Of a stretch of DNA of 64,000 nt, positions 9,565 through 18,598 are shown piece by piece (within the stretch, counting starts at the first letter, position 1; each line of letters begins with the position of its first letter). Below the pieces are notes generated by a model. The model did no database searches, had not been told where the DNA came from, and saw only the letters and a list, made by a program, of their open reading frames with translations. The stretch comes from Dechloromonas sp. Dech2017 (GTDB lineage Bacteria > Pseudomonadota > Gammaproteobacteria > Burkholderiales > Rhodocyclaceae). The DNA lies in assembly GCA_009469585.1 (NCBI GenBank), contig SSXW01000005.1, positions 86,233-150,232 of the forward strand. The letters run 5' to 3'. The position numbers and the translations under genes are program-made.

Positions 9565-9587
9565 AGTTGATTGGCGCTGCCGCCGGC

Positions 9588-10451
<864 letters not shown>

Positions 10452-10485
10452 AGCGTAGTATCCTCCTTGAAGTTCCAAACCTATT

Positions 10486-10512
10486 TTAGCACTCGCAGCC
10501 TAAGAGTGCTAA
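10486..10512. promoter_or_regulatory. CIRCE element (HrcA operator)
   Basis: TTAGCACTC (10486-10494), nine bases, then GAGTGCTAA (10504-10512). Both arms match the CIRCE consensus exactly, with the standard N9 spacer. It lies between the divergent rpoH and gluQ genes, 34 bases before the rpoH start and 17 before the gluQ start. HrcA is known to bind CIRCE and repress; which of the two genes it controls here is inference, with rpoH the natural target. Confidence 0.93.
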
Positions 10513-10529
10513 GGTCGAAAAAGGTTTCA

Positions 10530-11447
10530 ATGCAGTCCCCCTCGCCAATTTCTTATCGCGGGCGTTTCGCGCCGTCGCCCACCGGCGCCTTGCATTTCGG
10601 TTCGCTGGTCGCCGCCCTCGGCAGTTATCTCGATGCCCGCAGCCAGGGCGGCGAGTGGCTGGTGCGCATGGAGGATGTCGATACGCCGCGCAACGTGGCC
10701 GGGGCGGCCGATGACATCCTGCGCACGTTGGCGCATTTCGGTTTCGAATGGGACGGTCCGGTGCTCTACCAGAGCGCCCGCGTCGCCGCCTACGCCGAGG
10801 CCCTGGATGGCCTGGTGCGGGCCGGGCTGGCCTATGGCTGTGCCTGTTCGCGCAAGGAAATCGCCGCGGCCAGCCGGACGGCGGTCGACGGCGGGCTGGT
10901 TTATCCCGGCACCTGCCGGGCCGGACTGCCCGGCGGAAAGGTGGCGCGGGCCTGGCGGCTGCGCGTGGCCGAGGGCGAGGTCGCTTTCCTTGACCGCCTG
11001 CAAGGGCCGGTTGCCCAGGAACTGGCCCGGGACGTCGGCGACTTCGTGCTGTACCGGGCCGACGGCCTGTTCGCCTACCAGCTGGCTGTCGCGGTCGACG
11101 ACAATTTTCAGCAAATTTCGCAAATCGTCCGCGGTGCTGACCTGCTCGCTTCGACGCCGCGCCAGATCTGGCTGCAGCGCTGTCTGAATTTCCCGACGCC
11201 GACTTACGCCCATCTGCCGGTGGCCACCAATGCGGCCGGCGAGAAACTTTCCAAGCAGACCCTGGCCCGGCCCTTGTGCCGTGAGCGGGCGGCCGCCGAA
11301 CTGGTCGCCGCGCTGACGTTCCTCGGCCAGCCGGTTCCGGCCGACCTGGCGGCGGCCCCGCTGGCCGAGGTGTGGGCCTGGGCGCGGGGCAACTGGTCGT
11401 TTGCCGCCATTCCCCGGCGGCCGGCTATGGCGTTTCTTCCCGGCTAG
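10530..11447 (+). CDS. gluQ: Glutamyl-Q tRNA(Asp) synthetase
   Basis: A 305-aa truncated paralogue of glutamyl-tRNA synthetase that charges glutamate onto queuosine in tRNA-Asp. The catalytic core is present (FAPSPTGALHFGSL, HIGH-like; KLSKQ, KMSKS-like) and there is no anticodon-binding domain. A zinc site appears as CACSR...YPGTC, typical of GluQRS. The start falls 17 bases after CIRCE with a weak ribosome site, so the gene could be co-controlled with rpoH. Its end overlaps the convergent cls-like gene by 23 bases. Confidence 0.9.
   Translation: MQSPSPISYRGRFAPSPTGALHFGSLVAALGSYLDARSQGGEWLVRMEDVDTPRNVAGAADDILRTLAHFGFEWDGPVLYQSARVAAYAEALDGLVRAGLAYGCACSRKEIAAASRTAVDGGLVYPGTCRAGLPGGKVARAWRLRVAEGEVAFLDRLQGPVAQELARDVGDFVLYRADGLFAYQLAVAVDDNFQQISQIVRGADLLASTPRQIWLQRCLNFPTPTYAHLPVATNAAGEKLSKQTLARPLCRERAAAELVAALTFLGQPVPADLAAAPLAEVWAWARGNWSFAAIPRRPAMAFLPG
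11091..11127 (+). repeat. Dispersed GCGGTCRAC/A-tract motif, copy in gluQ
   Basis: GCGGTCGAC, then CAATTTTC, GCAAATTTCG and CAAATCG. Three A/T tracts in a GC-rich gene. Encodes AVDDNFQQIS. Confidence 0.6.
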
Positions 11448-12621
11448 CGTCGGCGGCGTACCAGTGGCGCTGGCCATAGCCGGCGATGCCGACCATGGCC
11501 CGCACCAGGCCGTAGGCCAGCCAGTGGAGCAGGCGCACCCGCCACGGCTTGCGGGAAACTTCCTCGGCCAGCAATTCGCGGGCCCCCCTGTCCATCGCCT
11601 GGTGCAGGCTGGCCTTGAGTTGGCCGGCGAAACGGCTGTCGTCGACGAAGAGGTTGGCTTCCTTGGCGACCAGCAGGCTGAAGGGGTCGATGTTCGATGA
11701 GCCGACGGTCGCCCAGTGGCCGTCGATGACTGCCACCTTGGCGTGCATGAAGCTGCGTTCGTACTCGAAGATGCGGATGCCGGCGGCCAGCGCCGTGGCG
11801 TACAGGGTTTGCGTCGCATAGCGGAGCAGGCGGTGGTCGCTCTTGCCCTGGAGCAGCACGGTGATGCGCACGCCCCGCTTGGCGGCGGCATAGAGGGCCC
11901 GGCCGAAACGCACGCCGGGCAGGAAATAGGCGTTGGCGATGAGGATTTCCTCGCGGGCGCCCTCGATGGCGGCCAGGTAGGCATGCAGGATGTCGTTGCG
12001 GTGGCGGATGTTGTCGCGGATCCGGAAGGCGGCGGCCTGTTCGCCGAGTGGCTCGCAGCAGGGCGTGGCGACCGGCGCCTGGCGGTAGCGGCGCTTGAAG
12101 TTGGCCCACGAGACGATTTCCCACATGCGCCGCGCGGCATGGTGGATGGGGCCGAGCACCGGGCCTTCGACGCGTACGGCGTAGTCGTAGTGCGGGCGCA
12201 TGTCGAGCGGCCCGCTGTTGTCGTCGATGATGTTGATGCCGCCGACGAAAGCCAGGCGGCCGTCGATGACGACCAGCTTGCGGTGCAGGCGGCGCAGGCG
12301 GTGGCGGCGCAGGTGGAAGCGGCCGATTTCCGGCCGGTAGCTCATGGCGCGGACGCCGGCTGCGGTCATCCGGGGCAGGAAGTCGGTGGCGAAATTGCGC
12401 GCCCCGAAGCCGTCGACCGTGACATTGACCTGCACGCCGCGGCTGGCCGCCCGGCACAGGGCGCCGGTCACCTCATGGCCGATTTCGTCGTCGGCGAAAA
12501 TATAGCTTTCCAGGTAGATCTCGGTTTGCGCCGCTTCGAGGGCGGCGAGCAGGGCCGGGAAGTACTCCTGGCCGGAGTTGAGCAGGGTCAGCCGGTTGCC
12601 CGACAGGAAATCACCGGCCAT
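11425..12621 (-). CDS. clsB: Phospholipase D-family cardiolipin synthase (ClsB-like)
   Basis: A 398-aa membrane-associated enzyme likely to form cardiolipin from phosphatidylglycerol or a related phospholipid. It carries two HKD motifs: HRKLVVIDGRLAFVGG near residue 115 and HAKVAVIDGHWATVGSSN near residue 295, the usual two half-sites. The long hydrophobic N-terminus of ClsA is absent, favouring ClsB. ATG at 12621 overlaps the end of the upstream EEP gene by 11 bases, the ybhP-clsB order known in enterobacteria. Longer frames start in the neighbour and were rejected. Confidence 0.87.
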   Translation of the reverse strand: MAGDFLSGNRLTLLNSGQEYFPALLAALEAAQTEIYLESYIFADDEIGHEVTGALCRAASRGVQVNVTVDGFGARNFATDFLPRMTAAGVRAMSYRPEIGRFHLRRHRLRRLHRKLVVIDGRLAFVGGINIIDDNSGPLDMRPHYDYAVRVEGPVLGPIHHAARRMWEIVSWANFKRRYRQAPVATPCCEPLGEQAAAFRIRDNIRHRNDILHAYLAAIEGAREEILIANAYFLPGVRFGRALYAAAKRGVRITVLLQGKSDHRLLRYATQTLYATALAAGIRIFEYERSFMHAKVAVIDGHWATVGSSNIDPFSLLVAKEANLFVDDSRFAGQLKASLHQAMDRGARELLAEEVSRKPWRVRLLHWLAYGLVRAMVGIAGYGQRHWYAADASREETP

Positions 12622-13369
12622 GCCGCGACAGATAGGCCGATAGCGCCGCGTGGTCGGAAATTTTCGACCACGGCGGGCCGAAGTGGATTTCAGCCCGCTG
12701 CACGGCGAAGCCACGGACGTAGATGCGGTCGAGCCGGAACATCGGCATGGCGGCCGGGAAACTGCGCGCCGGAAAGCCGCTCGGCCCGCTGAATACCTCG
12801 TGCAGGCCGAGGCGGCTGGCCAGGTGGTGGCCGGCCCGGTTGCTCCAGTCGTTGAAATCGCCAGCGATGATCAGCGGGGCGCCGGGATCGGCCATTTTTT
12901 CCAGGTAGTCGGCCAGGGCTCCCATCTGCCGCCGCCGCGAATAGCCGAACAGCGACAGGTGCACGCACACACAATGCGCCGCCGGGCCTTCCGGCAACTG
13001 GACCCGGCAGTGCAGCAGGCCGCGCCGCTCGAACTGCAGGTGGGTGACGTCCTGGTTGTGGGCATCGAGAATCGGGAAGCGCGACAGGATGGCGTTGCCG
13101 TGGTGGCCGTGGTCGTAAATCATGTTCTGGCCGTAGGCCGAGGCGCCCCACACATCTTCGGCGAGGAATTCGTGCTGCGGGGCGACGGGCCAGTTGTGGT
13201 GGTTCTCGGCATGGCCCAGGTGCAGCCCCTGCACTTCCTGCAGGAAGACCAGGTCGGGATTGAGGTGGCGCAGCCGCTCGCGCAACTCGTGCACCATCAT
13301 CCGCCGGTTGAATTGCGAAAACCCCTTGTGGATGTTGAAGGTCGTGATGTGCAGGCTGGGCGTGCTCAA
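12611..13369 (-). CDS. Endonuclease/exonuclease/phosphatase family protein (YbhP-like)
   Basis: A 252-aa EEP-fold phosphodiesterase. Visible signature residues are TFNIHKG at the N-terminus, LQEV (metal-binding Glu), AGDFNDW and the terminal SDHAAL catalytic Asp-His. Family members cleave nucleic acids or phosphoesters; the coupled cls gene suggests a lipid-related substrate, which is inference. There is no signal peptide. A 24-bp near-palindrome at 12649-12672 (centre AAATTT, one mismatched pair) sits in the coding sequence near the 3' end. Confidence 0.85.
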   Translation of the reverse strand: MSTPSLHITTFNIHKGFSQFNRRMMVHELRERLRHLNPDLVFLQEVQGLHLGHAENHHNWPVAPQHEFLAEDVWGASAYGQNMIYDHGHHGNAILSRFPILDAHNQDVTHLQFERRGLLHCRVQLPEGPAAHCVCVHLSLFGYSRRRQMGALADYLEKMADPGAPLIIAGDFNDWSNRAGHHLASRLGLHEVFSGPSGFPARSFPAAMPMFRLDRIYVRGFAVQRAEIHFGPPWSKISDHAALSAYLSRHGR

Positions 13370-13387
13370 GGCAAGGGCTCCGTGACG

Positions 13388-13404
13388 GGGAGCGGGCTGC
13401 TCCC
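13388..13404. other. Short hairpin between nadA and the EEP gene
   Basis: GGGAGC-5-GCTCCC perfect six-pair stem in the 136-base gap. No T tract follows on either strand. The rest of the gap holds only a 22-codon TTG-started frame (see rejected items). Confidence 0.35.
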
Positions 13405-13505
13405 GCCGGGCAAGGGTACCAAGCCTGGCCGCTTATTGCAGCATGAACGTTTCGTATTCCAGGCGGTTGAGGGGGCGGGGCAGGTCTTGCCGCTTGCTCA
13501 ACGCC

Positions 13506-14603
13506 TCAGGAGATGGTCAGCATGCGGTCGAGGGCCAGCCTGGCCAGCTTGGCTTCGTGCTCCGGCACCTTGATCTGGTTGACCACCTTGCCGTCGGCCA
13601 GGTTTTCCAGCGTCCACGCCAGGTGTTGCGGGTCGATACGCTGCATGGTCGAGCACATGCAGATGGTGGTCGCCATGAACTGGACGATCTTGCCCTGCGG
13701 CAGAACTTCTTTCGCCAGGCGGTCGACCAGGTTGAGTTCGGTGCCGACCAGCCAGCGCGTGCCGGCCGGGGCTTCCTTGATCGTCTTGACGATGTGCTCG
13801 GTAGAGCCGACGTAGTCGGAGGCGGCGCAGACGTCGAAATTGCACTCGGGGTGGGCGATCACCTTGCCGTCGGGATACTTGGCGCGGAAGGCGTCGATCT
13901 GCGGTTTCTGGAACATCTGGTGCACCGAGCAGTGGCCTTTCCAGAGCAGGATGCGGGCATTGCGGATCTGGGCCGGGGTCAGCCCGCCCATTTCAAGGTC
14001 GGGGTCCCAGACGACCATTTCGTCCATCGGGATGCCCATGTTGTGGCCGGTCCACCGGCCGAGGTGCTGGTCGGGGAAGAACAGCACTTTCGGGCGCCGT
14101 TCAAACGCCCACTTGGCAATGGTACCGGCGTTCGACGAGGTGCACACGATGCCGCCATGTTCACCGCAGAAAGCCTTGAGATCGGCCGCCGAATTGATGT
14201 AGGTGACCGGCGTGACTTCTTCCTCGGCGTTGAGGACTTCATTGAGCTCGCGCCAGCAGCGCTCGACCTTGGCCAGGTTGGCCATGTCGGCCATCGAGCA
14301 GCCGGCGGCGAGGTCGGGCAGCACGGCGATCTGCTCGGGGGCAGTCATGATGTCGGCGACTTCGGCCATGAAATGCACGCCGCAGAAGACGACGTAGGCC
14401 GAATCGGTCTGCGCCGCGAGCTTGGAGAGTTTGAGCGAATCGCCGGTCAGGTCGGCGTACTGGTAGACGTCGGCGCGCTGGTAGTGGTGGCAGAGGATGA
14501 CGGCCTTCTTGCCCAGCCTGGCGCGGGCGGCGCGGATGCGCTGGTGGCAGTCGGCGTCGGAGAGCGCGTTGAACGGGTCGAAGGCGATGGTTGCTGTTTG
14601 CAT
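13506..14603 (-). CDS. nadA: Quinolinate synthase A
   Basis: A 365-aa [4Fe-4S] enzyme that condenses iminoaspartate with dihydroxyacetone phosphate to quinolinate in NAD synthesis. Three internally repeated Rossmann-like parts are recognisable through conserved pieces: LCHHYQRADVYQYAD, FCGVHFMAEVA, AGCSMAD, TSSNAGT, HPECNFDVC and TICMCSTM. The cluster cysteines are present. Length is typical of the long proteobacterial form. Monocistronic by spacing; a dispersed-motif copy lies just upstream at 14611-14642. Confidence 0.96.
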   Translation of the reverse strand: MQTATIAFDPFNALSDADCHQRIRAARARLGKKAVILCHHYQRADVYQYADLTGDSLKLSKLAAQTDSAYVVFCGVHFMAEVADIMTAPEQIAVLPDLAAGCSMADMANLAKVERCWRELNEVLNAEEEVTPVTYINSAADLKAFCGEHGGIVCTSSNAGTIAKWAFERRPKVLFFPDQHLGRWTGHNMGIPMDEMVVWDPDLEMGGLTPAQIRNARILLWKGHCSVHQMFQKPQIDAFRAKYPDGKVIAHPECNFDVCAASDYVGSTEHIVKTIKEAPAGTRWLVGTELNLVDRLAKEVLPQGKIVQFMATTICMCSTMQRIDPQHLAWTLENLADGKVVNQIKVPEHEAKLARLALDRMLTIS

Positions 14604-14610
14604 GCTGTTC

Positions 14611-14642
14611 TCGAAGTTTGGCCGATTTTTCCGGTTGACCGC
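14611..14642 (-). repeat. Dispersed GCGGTCRAC/A-tract motif, intergenic copy upstream of nadA
   Basis: On the minus strand GCGGTCAAC, then GGAAAAATCGG and CCAAACTTCGA. Noncoding copy between nadA and the rhodanese gene, so codon use cannot explain it. Confidence 0.65.
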
Positions 14643-14666
14643 AGCGGTCGCATCCGGCAGGCCGGA

Positions 14667-15119
14667 TTATCCCTGAAACCAGGGCAGGCCGGCCTGGCGC
14701 CAGCCGCCGATGCGGTTGCGTTGGCCGTTGGCGTCCTTGTCGCCCTCGAATCCCTCGAGGATGTTGTAGCAGTTGCCGTAGCCGGCCTCGGTGGCGGCGC
14801 TGGCCGCGGCGATCGAGCGGGCACCGCTGCGGCACAGGAACATGACCACCGCCTCGGGGTCGACCTGGCGCTTCAGTTCGGCGACGAAATTGGGATTGCG
14901 CACGCCGCCCGGGTACTGGTTCCACTCGATCTCGACGGCGCCCGGAACGCGGCCGACCCAGTCCCATTCGGCCCGGGTGCGGACATCGACGATTTTGGCG
15001 CCGGGCGCCAGTTGCAGCAGCTCCGCTGCTTCCCGTGGTGTCAGCTCGCCCTGGTAGGGACGATGCAGGTCCTCGCCGCGGGTGCGGGCCAGATTCAGAA
15101 TTTCGCTTAACTTTCCCAT
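14667..15119 (-). CDS. Rhodanese-like domain protein
   Basis: A 150-aa single-domain rhodanese, probably cytosolic. The active-site loop CRSGARS contains the catalytic Cys; the fold markers VDVRTRAEW and PGAVEIEW are in place. Such proteins transfer sulfane sulfur or bind it as persulfide; the acceptor is unknown. The C-terminus GWRQAGLPWFQG is shared by many proteobacterial homologues. ATG at 15119 is preferred to an in-frame TTG three codons earlier. It is divergent from the CDF exporter gene. Confidence 0.88.
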   Translation of the reverse strand: MGKLSEILNLARTRGEDLHRPYQGELTPREAAELLQLAPGAKIVDVRTRAEWDWVGRVPGAVEIEWNQYPGGVRNPNFVAELKRQVDPEAVVMFLCRSGARSIAAASAATEAGYGNCYNILEGFEGDKDANGQRNRIGGWRQAGLPWFQG

Positions 15120-15165
15120 GATTTCCAACTGCTAGAATTGAACCGCATAGTATAGGGCAGACGAC

Positions 15166-16338
15166 ATGGAGCATGGACATCACCCGCCAGCGGGAGTTTC
15201 CCCGGGGGACAGGGCAGCCGAGGCGCAACGGGCGACCTGGGTCAGCGTCGTGGTCAATTTGCTGCTCACCGTGCTGCAGTTGGCCGTCGGCTGGCTGGCC
15301 CATTCGCAATCGCTGGTGGCGCACGGCCTGCACTCCTTTTCCGACCTGCTCTCCGATTTCCTGGTGATTTTCGCCAGTCGGCAGAGCGCCCATCCGGCCG
15401 ACCCCAAACACCCCTACGGCCACGCCCGCGTCGAAACCGCGGCGACCTTGATCCTCGGCGCTTCGCTGGTCGTTATCGGCGGCGGCATCCTGTGGGAATC
15501 GGGCCTGCGCCTGCAGCATGTCGATGCGCTGCCGGTCATTGAGTTCTCCGCCTTCTGGGTGGCAGTCGCCACCGTGCTGGCCAAGGAGGGCCTCTATCGC
15601 TACCTGATCGACGTCGCCCGCCGTCTGCGCTCCCAACTGCTCATCGCCAATGCCCTGCATACCCGGGCCGATGCGGCGTCGGCCCTGGTCGTCGTGGTCG
15701 GCATCGGCGGCGCCTTGCTCGGCTGGTCCTTCCTCGACCTGCTGGCGGCGGCGCTGATGGGCTTCATGATCCTGCGCATGGGCGGGGCGCTGGCCTGGGG
15801 CGCGCTCAAGGAGTTGATCGACACCGGCCTCGATGAAGTCCATGTGGCAGCCATCCGGCACACCCTGCTCGCCACCCCTGGGGTGCGCGGCCTGCATCAG
15901 TTGCGCACGCGGCGCATGGCGCATCAGGCGCTGGTCGATGCCCATGTCCAGGTCGATGCGCGGATCAGCGTTTCGGAAGGCCACCGCATCGCCGAGTCGG
16001 CACGGGCCCGGGTGCTGCGCGAGCACCCCGATGTGCTCGACGTGCTGGTTCATATCGACCCCGAGGACGACATGGATCCCGACCTGTTCGCCACCCGTCT
16101 GCCCGGGCGTGCCGCCTTGCTCGCCGAACTGCAACCCCTGCTCACCGGCTTGCCGCCGCCGGAAAAGGTGGTTCTCCATTATCTGGGCGGCCAGATCGAA
16201 ATCGAGGTGTATTTCAGCCACGCCTTTTTCGAGAACGGCGATGCCTTGCGACGGGCCGAAGCGATACTCTCCGCAGCACTGAAAACGCACCCCTTGATCC
16301 GCTCGGTCTCACTGAACTGCCTTGTTGCACCAGATTAG
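15166..16338 (+). CDS. Cation diffusion facilitator family metal exporter
   Basis: A 390-aa inner-membrane divalent-metal/proton antiporter. Six hydrophobic segments lie between about residues 25 and 215. The two intramembrane metal-binding pairs are visible: HSFSDLLSD in helix 2 and HTRADAAS in helix 5. The CDF cytoplasmic domain follows (about 225-300), and then an additional C-terminal stretch of about 80 residues. A histidine-rich N-terminus (EHGHH) may sense metal. Specificity (Zn, Fe, Mn, Co) cannot be read from the sequence. The stop codon lies inside the first NtrC box of glnA. Confidence 0.9.
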   Translation: MEHGHHPPAGVSPGDRAAEAQRATWVSVVVNLLLTVLQLAVGWLAHSQSLVAHGLHSFSDLLSDFLVIFASRQSAHPADPKHPYGHARVETAATLILGASLVVIGGGILWESGLRLQHVDALPVIEFSAFWVAVATVLAKEGLYRYLIDVARRLRSQLLIANALHTRADAASALVVVVGIGGALLGWSFLDLLAAALMGFMILRMGGALAWGALKELIDTGLDEVHVAAIRHTLLATPGVRGLHQLRTRRMAHQALVDAHVQVDARISVSEGHRIAESARARVLREHPDVLDVLVHIDPEDDMDPDLFATRLPGRAALLAELQPLLTGLPPPEKVVLHYLGGQIEIEVYFSHAFFENGDALRRAEAILSAALKTHPLIRSVSLNCLVAPD

Positions 16339-16342
16339 TGCG
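16326..16342. promoter_or_regulatory. NtrC box 1 upstream of glnA
   Basis: 17-bp TGCACC-N5-AGTGCG, two changes from TGCACC-N5-GGTGCA. Centred about 138 bases before the predicted glnA transcription start; overlaps the stop codon of the CDF gene. Confidence 0.72.
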
Positions 16343-16355
16343 TTTAAGTGGTTTG

Positions 16356-16372
16356 TGCATTTATTTGGTGCG
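16356..16372. promoter_or_regulatory. NtrC box 2 upstream of glnA
   Basis: 17-bp TGCATT-N5-GGTGCG, centred 30 bases (about three helical turns) after box 1 and about 108 before the predicted start. This spacing is nearly that of the E. coli glnA enhancer sites. Confidence 0.72.
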
Positions 16373-16444
16373 TATGCCACCATTAAATCTTTCCCGCGTC
16401 GCCGCATGCCCTTGTGGCAAAATGGAAAGCTTACCGGCCGGGGT

Positions 16445-16461
16445 TTGGCATGTTTTCTGCT
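16445..16461 (+). promoter_or_regulatory. Sigma-54 promoter of glnA
   Basis: TTGGCATG-N4-CTGCT, with GG at 16447-16448 and GC at 16459-16460, exactly 12 bases apart as sigma-54 requires. Predicted transcription start is near 16472, giving a leader of about 63 bases before the glnA ATG. Confidence 0.85.
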
Positions 16462-16534
16462 AAAAGCCCGCAGGTACTTTTTTTGATTGTCGCCGGATCA
16501 GCCGGCACCTTGTTTTCTTAGGAGACTGACGCTT

Positions 16535-17950
16535 ATGGCAACCCCGCAAGACGTGATGAAGATGGTCAAGGAAAACGACGCAAAATTCGTCGATTTCCGT
16601 TTCACCGATACCCGTGGCAAAGAACAGCACGTCACCGTGCCGGTTTCCGCCTTCAGCGAAGACAAGTTTGAAAACGGTCACGCTTTCGACGGTTCCTCCA
16701 TCGCCGGCTGGAAAGGCATCCAGGCCTCCGACATGCAACTGAATCCGGACCCGGATACTGCCTACGTCGACCCCTTCTTCGACGAAACCACCGTCGTTCT
16801 GACCTGTGACGTCGTCGACCCGGCCGACGGCCGTGGCTACGACCGCGACCCGCGCTCCATCGCCAAGCGCGCCGAAGCCTATCTGAAGTCCTCAGGCATT
16901 GGCGACACCGCCTACTTCGGTCCGGAACCCGAGTTCTTCATTTTCGACGGCGTCGAATGGACCGTCGACATGTCCGGCTGCATGCTCAAGATCCACTCCG
17001 CCGAAGCGGCCTGGTCGTCGGGCGAGCGCAACGAAGGCAACGGCAACTCCGGCCATCGTCCGGGCGTCAAGGGTGGCTACTTCCCGGTTCCCCCGGTCGA
17101 CAGCCTGCACGACATCCGTTCGGCCATGGTCCTCACCCTGGAATCCCTGGGCGTGCCGGTTGAAGTTCACCACCACGAAGTGGCCAACGCCGGCCAGTGC
17201 GAAATCGGTACCGTTTTCAGCACCTTGGTCAAGCGCGCCGACTGGACCCAGATCCTCAAGTACGTGGTGCACAACGTTGCCCACCAGTACGGCAAGACCG
17301 CCACCTTCATGCCCAAGCCCATCGTTGGCGACAACGGTTCCGGCATGCACGTGCACCAGTCGATCTGGAAGGATGGCAAGAACCTGTTCGCCGGTGACCA
17401 GTACGCCGGTCTGTCGGAAACCGCCCTCTTCTACATCGGCGGCATCATCAAGCACGCCAAGGCCCTGAACGCCATCACCAACCCGGGCACCAACTCGTAC
17501 AAGCGCCTCGTGCCGCACTACGAAGCCCCGGTCAAGCTGGCCTACTCGGCCAAGAACCGCTCGGCTTCGATCCGCATCCCGCACGTCGCCTCGACCAAGG
17601 CCCGTCGTATCGAAACCCGCTTCCCGGACCCGATCGCCAATCCGTACCTGTGCTTCTCGGCCCTGCTGATGGCCGGCCTGGATGGTATCCAGAACAAGAT
17701 TCACCCGGGCGAGCCGGCTGACAAGAACCTCTACGACCTGCCGCCGGAAGAGGATGCACTGATCCCGACCGTCGCCGCCTCCCTCGAGGAAGCCTTGGCT
17801 GCGCTCGACAAGGATCGCGACTTCCTGACCCGCGGCGGTGTCTTCTCCAACGACTGGATCGATGCCTTCATCGCCCTGAAGATGGAAGAAGTGAACAAGA
17901 TCCGCATGACGACCCACCCGGTCGAGTTCGATCTGTACTACAGTTGCTAA
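16535..17950 (+). CDS. glnA: Glutamine synthetase type I (GSI-beta)
   Basis: A 471-aa cytosolic enzyme joining glutamate and ammonia with ATP, the entry step of nitrogen assimilation. Conserved elements are [36 protein letters not shown] and NRSASIRIP. The adenylylation site NLYDLPPEE (Tyr near residue 400) is present, so activity should be set by GlnE. ATG at 16535 follows a good AGGAGA; a longer in-frame start at 16487 would put the start inside the leader. Transcription is from a sigma-54 promoter with two NtrC boxes, and a strong terminator follows. Confidence 0.98.
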   Translation: MATPQDVMKMVKENDAKFVDFRFTDTRGKEQHVTVPVSAFSEDKFENGHAFDGSSIAGWKGIQASDMQLNPDPDTAYVDPFFDETTVVLTCDVVDPADGRGYDRDPRSIAKRAEAYLKSSGIGDTAYFGPEPEFFIFDGVEWTVDMSGCMLKIHSAEAAWSSGERNEGNGNSGHRPGVKGGYFPVPPVDSLHDIRSAMVLTLESLGVPVEVHHHEVANAGQCEIGTVFSTLVKRADWTQILKYVVHNVAHQYGKTATFMPKPIVGDNGSGMHVHQSIWKDGKNLFAGDQYAGLSETALFYIGGIIKHAKALNAITNPGTNSYKRLVPHYEAPVKLAYSAKNRSASIRIPHVASTKARRIETRFPDPIANPYLCFSALLMAGLDGIQNKIHPGEPADKNLYDLPPEEDALIPTVAASLEEALAALDKDRDFLTRGGVFSNDWIDAFIALKMEEVNKIRMTTHPVEFDLYYSC

Positions 17951-17963
17951 TCGGCGCTGAAAC

Positions 17964-17993
17964 AAAAAAGGGCGGATTTTCCGCCCTTTTTTT
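17964..17993 (+). terminator. Rho-independent terminator of glnA
   Basis: GGGCGG (17970-17975), loop ATTTT, CCGCCC (17981-17986), then seven T. The A/T flanks extend the stem to 12 pairs. Confidence 0.95.
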
Positions 17994-18060
17994 GTCCACT
18001 TTTTCCAGTCGCTGCCGTTAAGTCCGGTACACTGAAAAAGTTATGAGGAACCATGAAGCC

Positions 18061-18513
18061 ATGACGATGACACGCCGCCCGCTCGCCTTGCTGCTCGTCC
18101 TGCTGCCGTTTGCGGTCTCGGCGCAGACGATCTACAAATGCATCGACGCCAACGGCGCCACGACCTACACCAATTCGCGTCTCGACAAGAATTGCAAGGC
18201 CATCGCCAGCGGCCCGGAAAACACCATGCCGGCCCCGCCGGCCAGGCCCAAGGCGTCAGCCAACCCGACCCCAGCCAGTTTTCCCCGCGTCCAGGAAGAT
18301 ACCCAGCGGTCGCGCGATAGCGACCGTCGCCACATCCTCGATCAGGAACTGGCTGCCGAACAGCGCAATCTGGAGCAGGCGAAAAAGGAGCTCGCCGAGC
18401 TCGAGGCTTCGCGTGGTGCCAACAGCGACCGGGCCAGCCCCTATCGCGACCGCGTGGCGCAGCATGAGCGCAATATCCAGGCGATCCAGAAGGAGCTGAG
18501 CAACTTGAAGTAG
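18061..18513 (+). CDS. DUF4124 domain protein, exported
   Basis: A 150-aa periplasmic protein of unknown role. A Sec signal peptide (RRPLALLLVLLPFAVSAQ) leads into the DUF4124 core TIYKCIDANGATTYTN, followed by a proline-rich linker and a helical, charged C-terminus likely to form a coiled coil (about residues 85-150). ATG at 18061 gives a normal signal peptide; an in-frame ATG at 18043 adds six residues. The position between glnA and ntrB is, from memory, common in betaproteobacteria; function in nitrogen control has not been shown. Confidence 0.75.
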   Translation: MTMTRRPLALLLVLLPFAVSAQTIYKCIDANGATTYTNSRLDKNCKAIASGPENTMPAPPARPKASANPTPASFPRVQEDTQRSRDSDRRHILDQELAAEQRNLEQAKKELAELEASRGANSDRASPYRDRVAQHERNIQAIQKELSNLK

Positions 18514-18550
18514 TTTTTAGTCGTGAGTTATTCGTCGTTAGCGAAGTTCG

Positions 18551-18576
18551 AGGGCGCCTTGGCGCCCTTTGCTTTT
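18551..18576 (+). terminator. Hairpin terminator after the DUF4124 gene
   Basis: Eight-pair stem AGGGCGCC/GGCGCCCT with a two-base apex, then TTGCTTTT. It lies in the convergent gap before the RND pump gene. Confidence 0.65.
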
Positions 18577-18598
18577 GCTGACAGCTAAGCACTCGATC

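Noticed and set aside
13433..13501. 22-codon minus-strand frame (TTG start, ending RLEYETFMLQ) after nadA
   Set aside because: Too short, no ribosome site at usable spacing, no family resemblance; kept only as a note.
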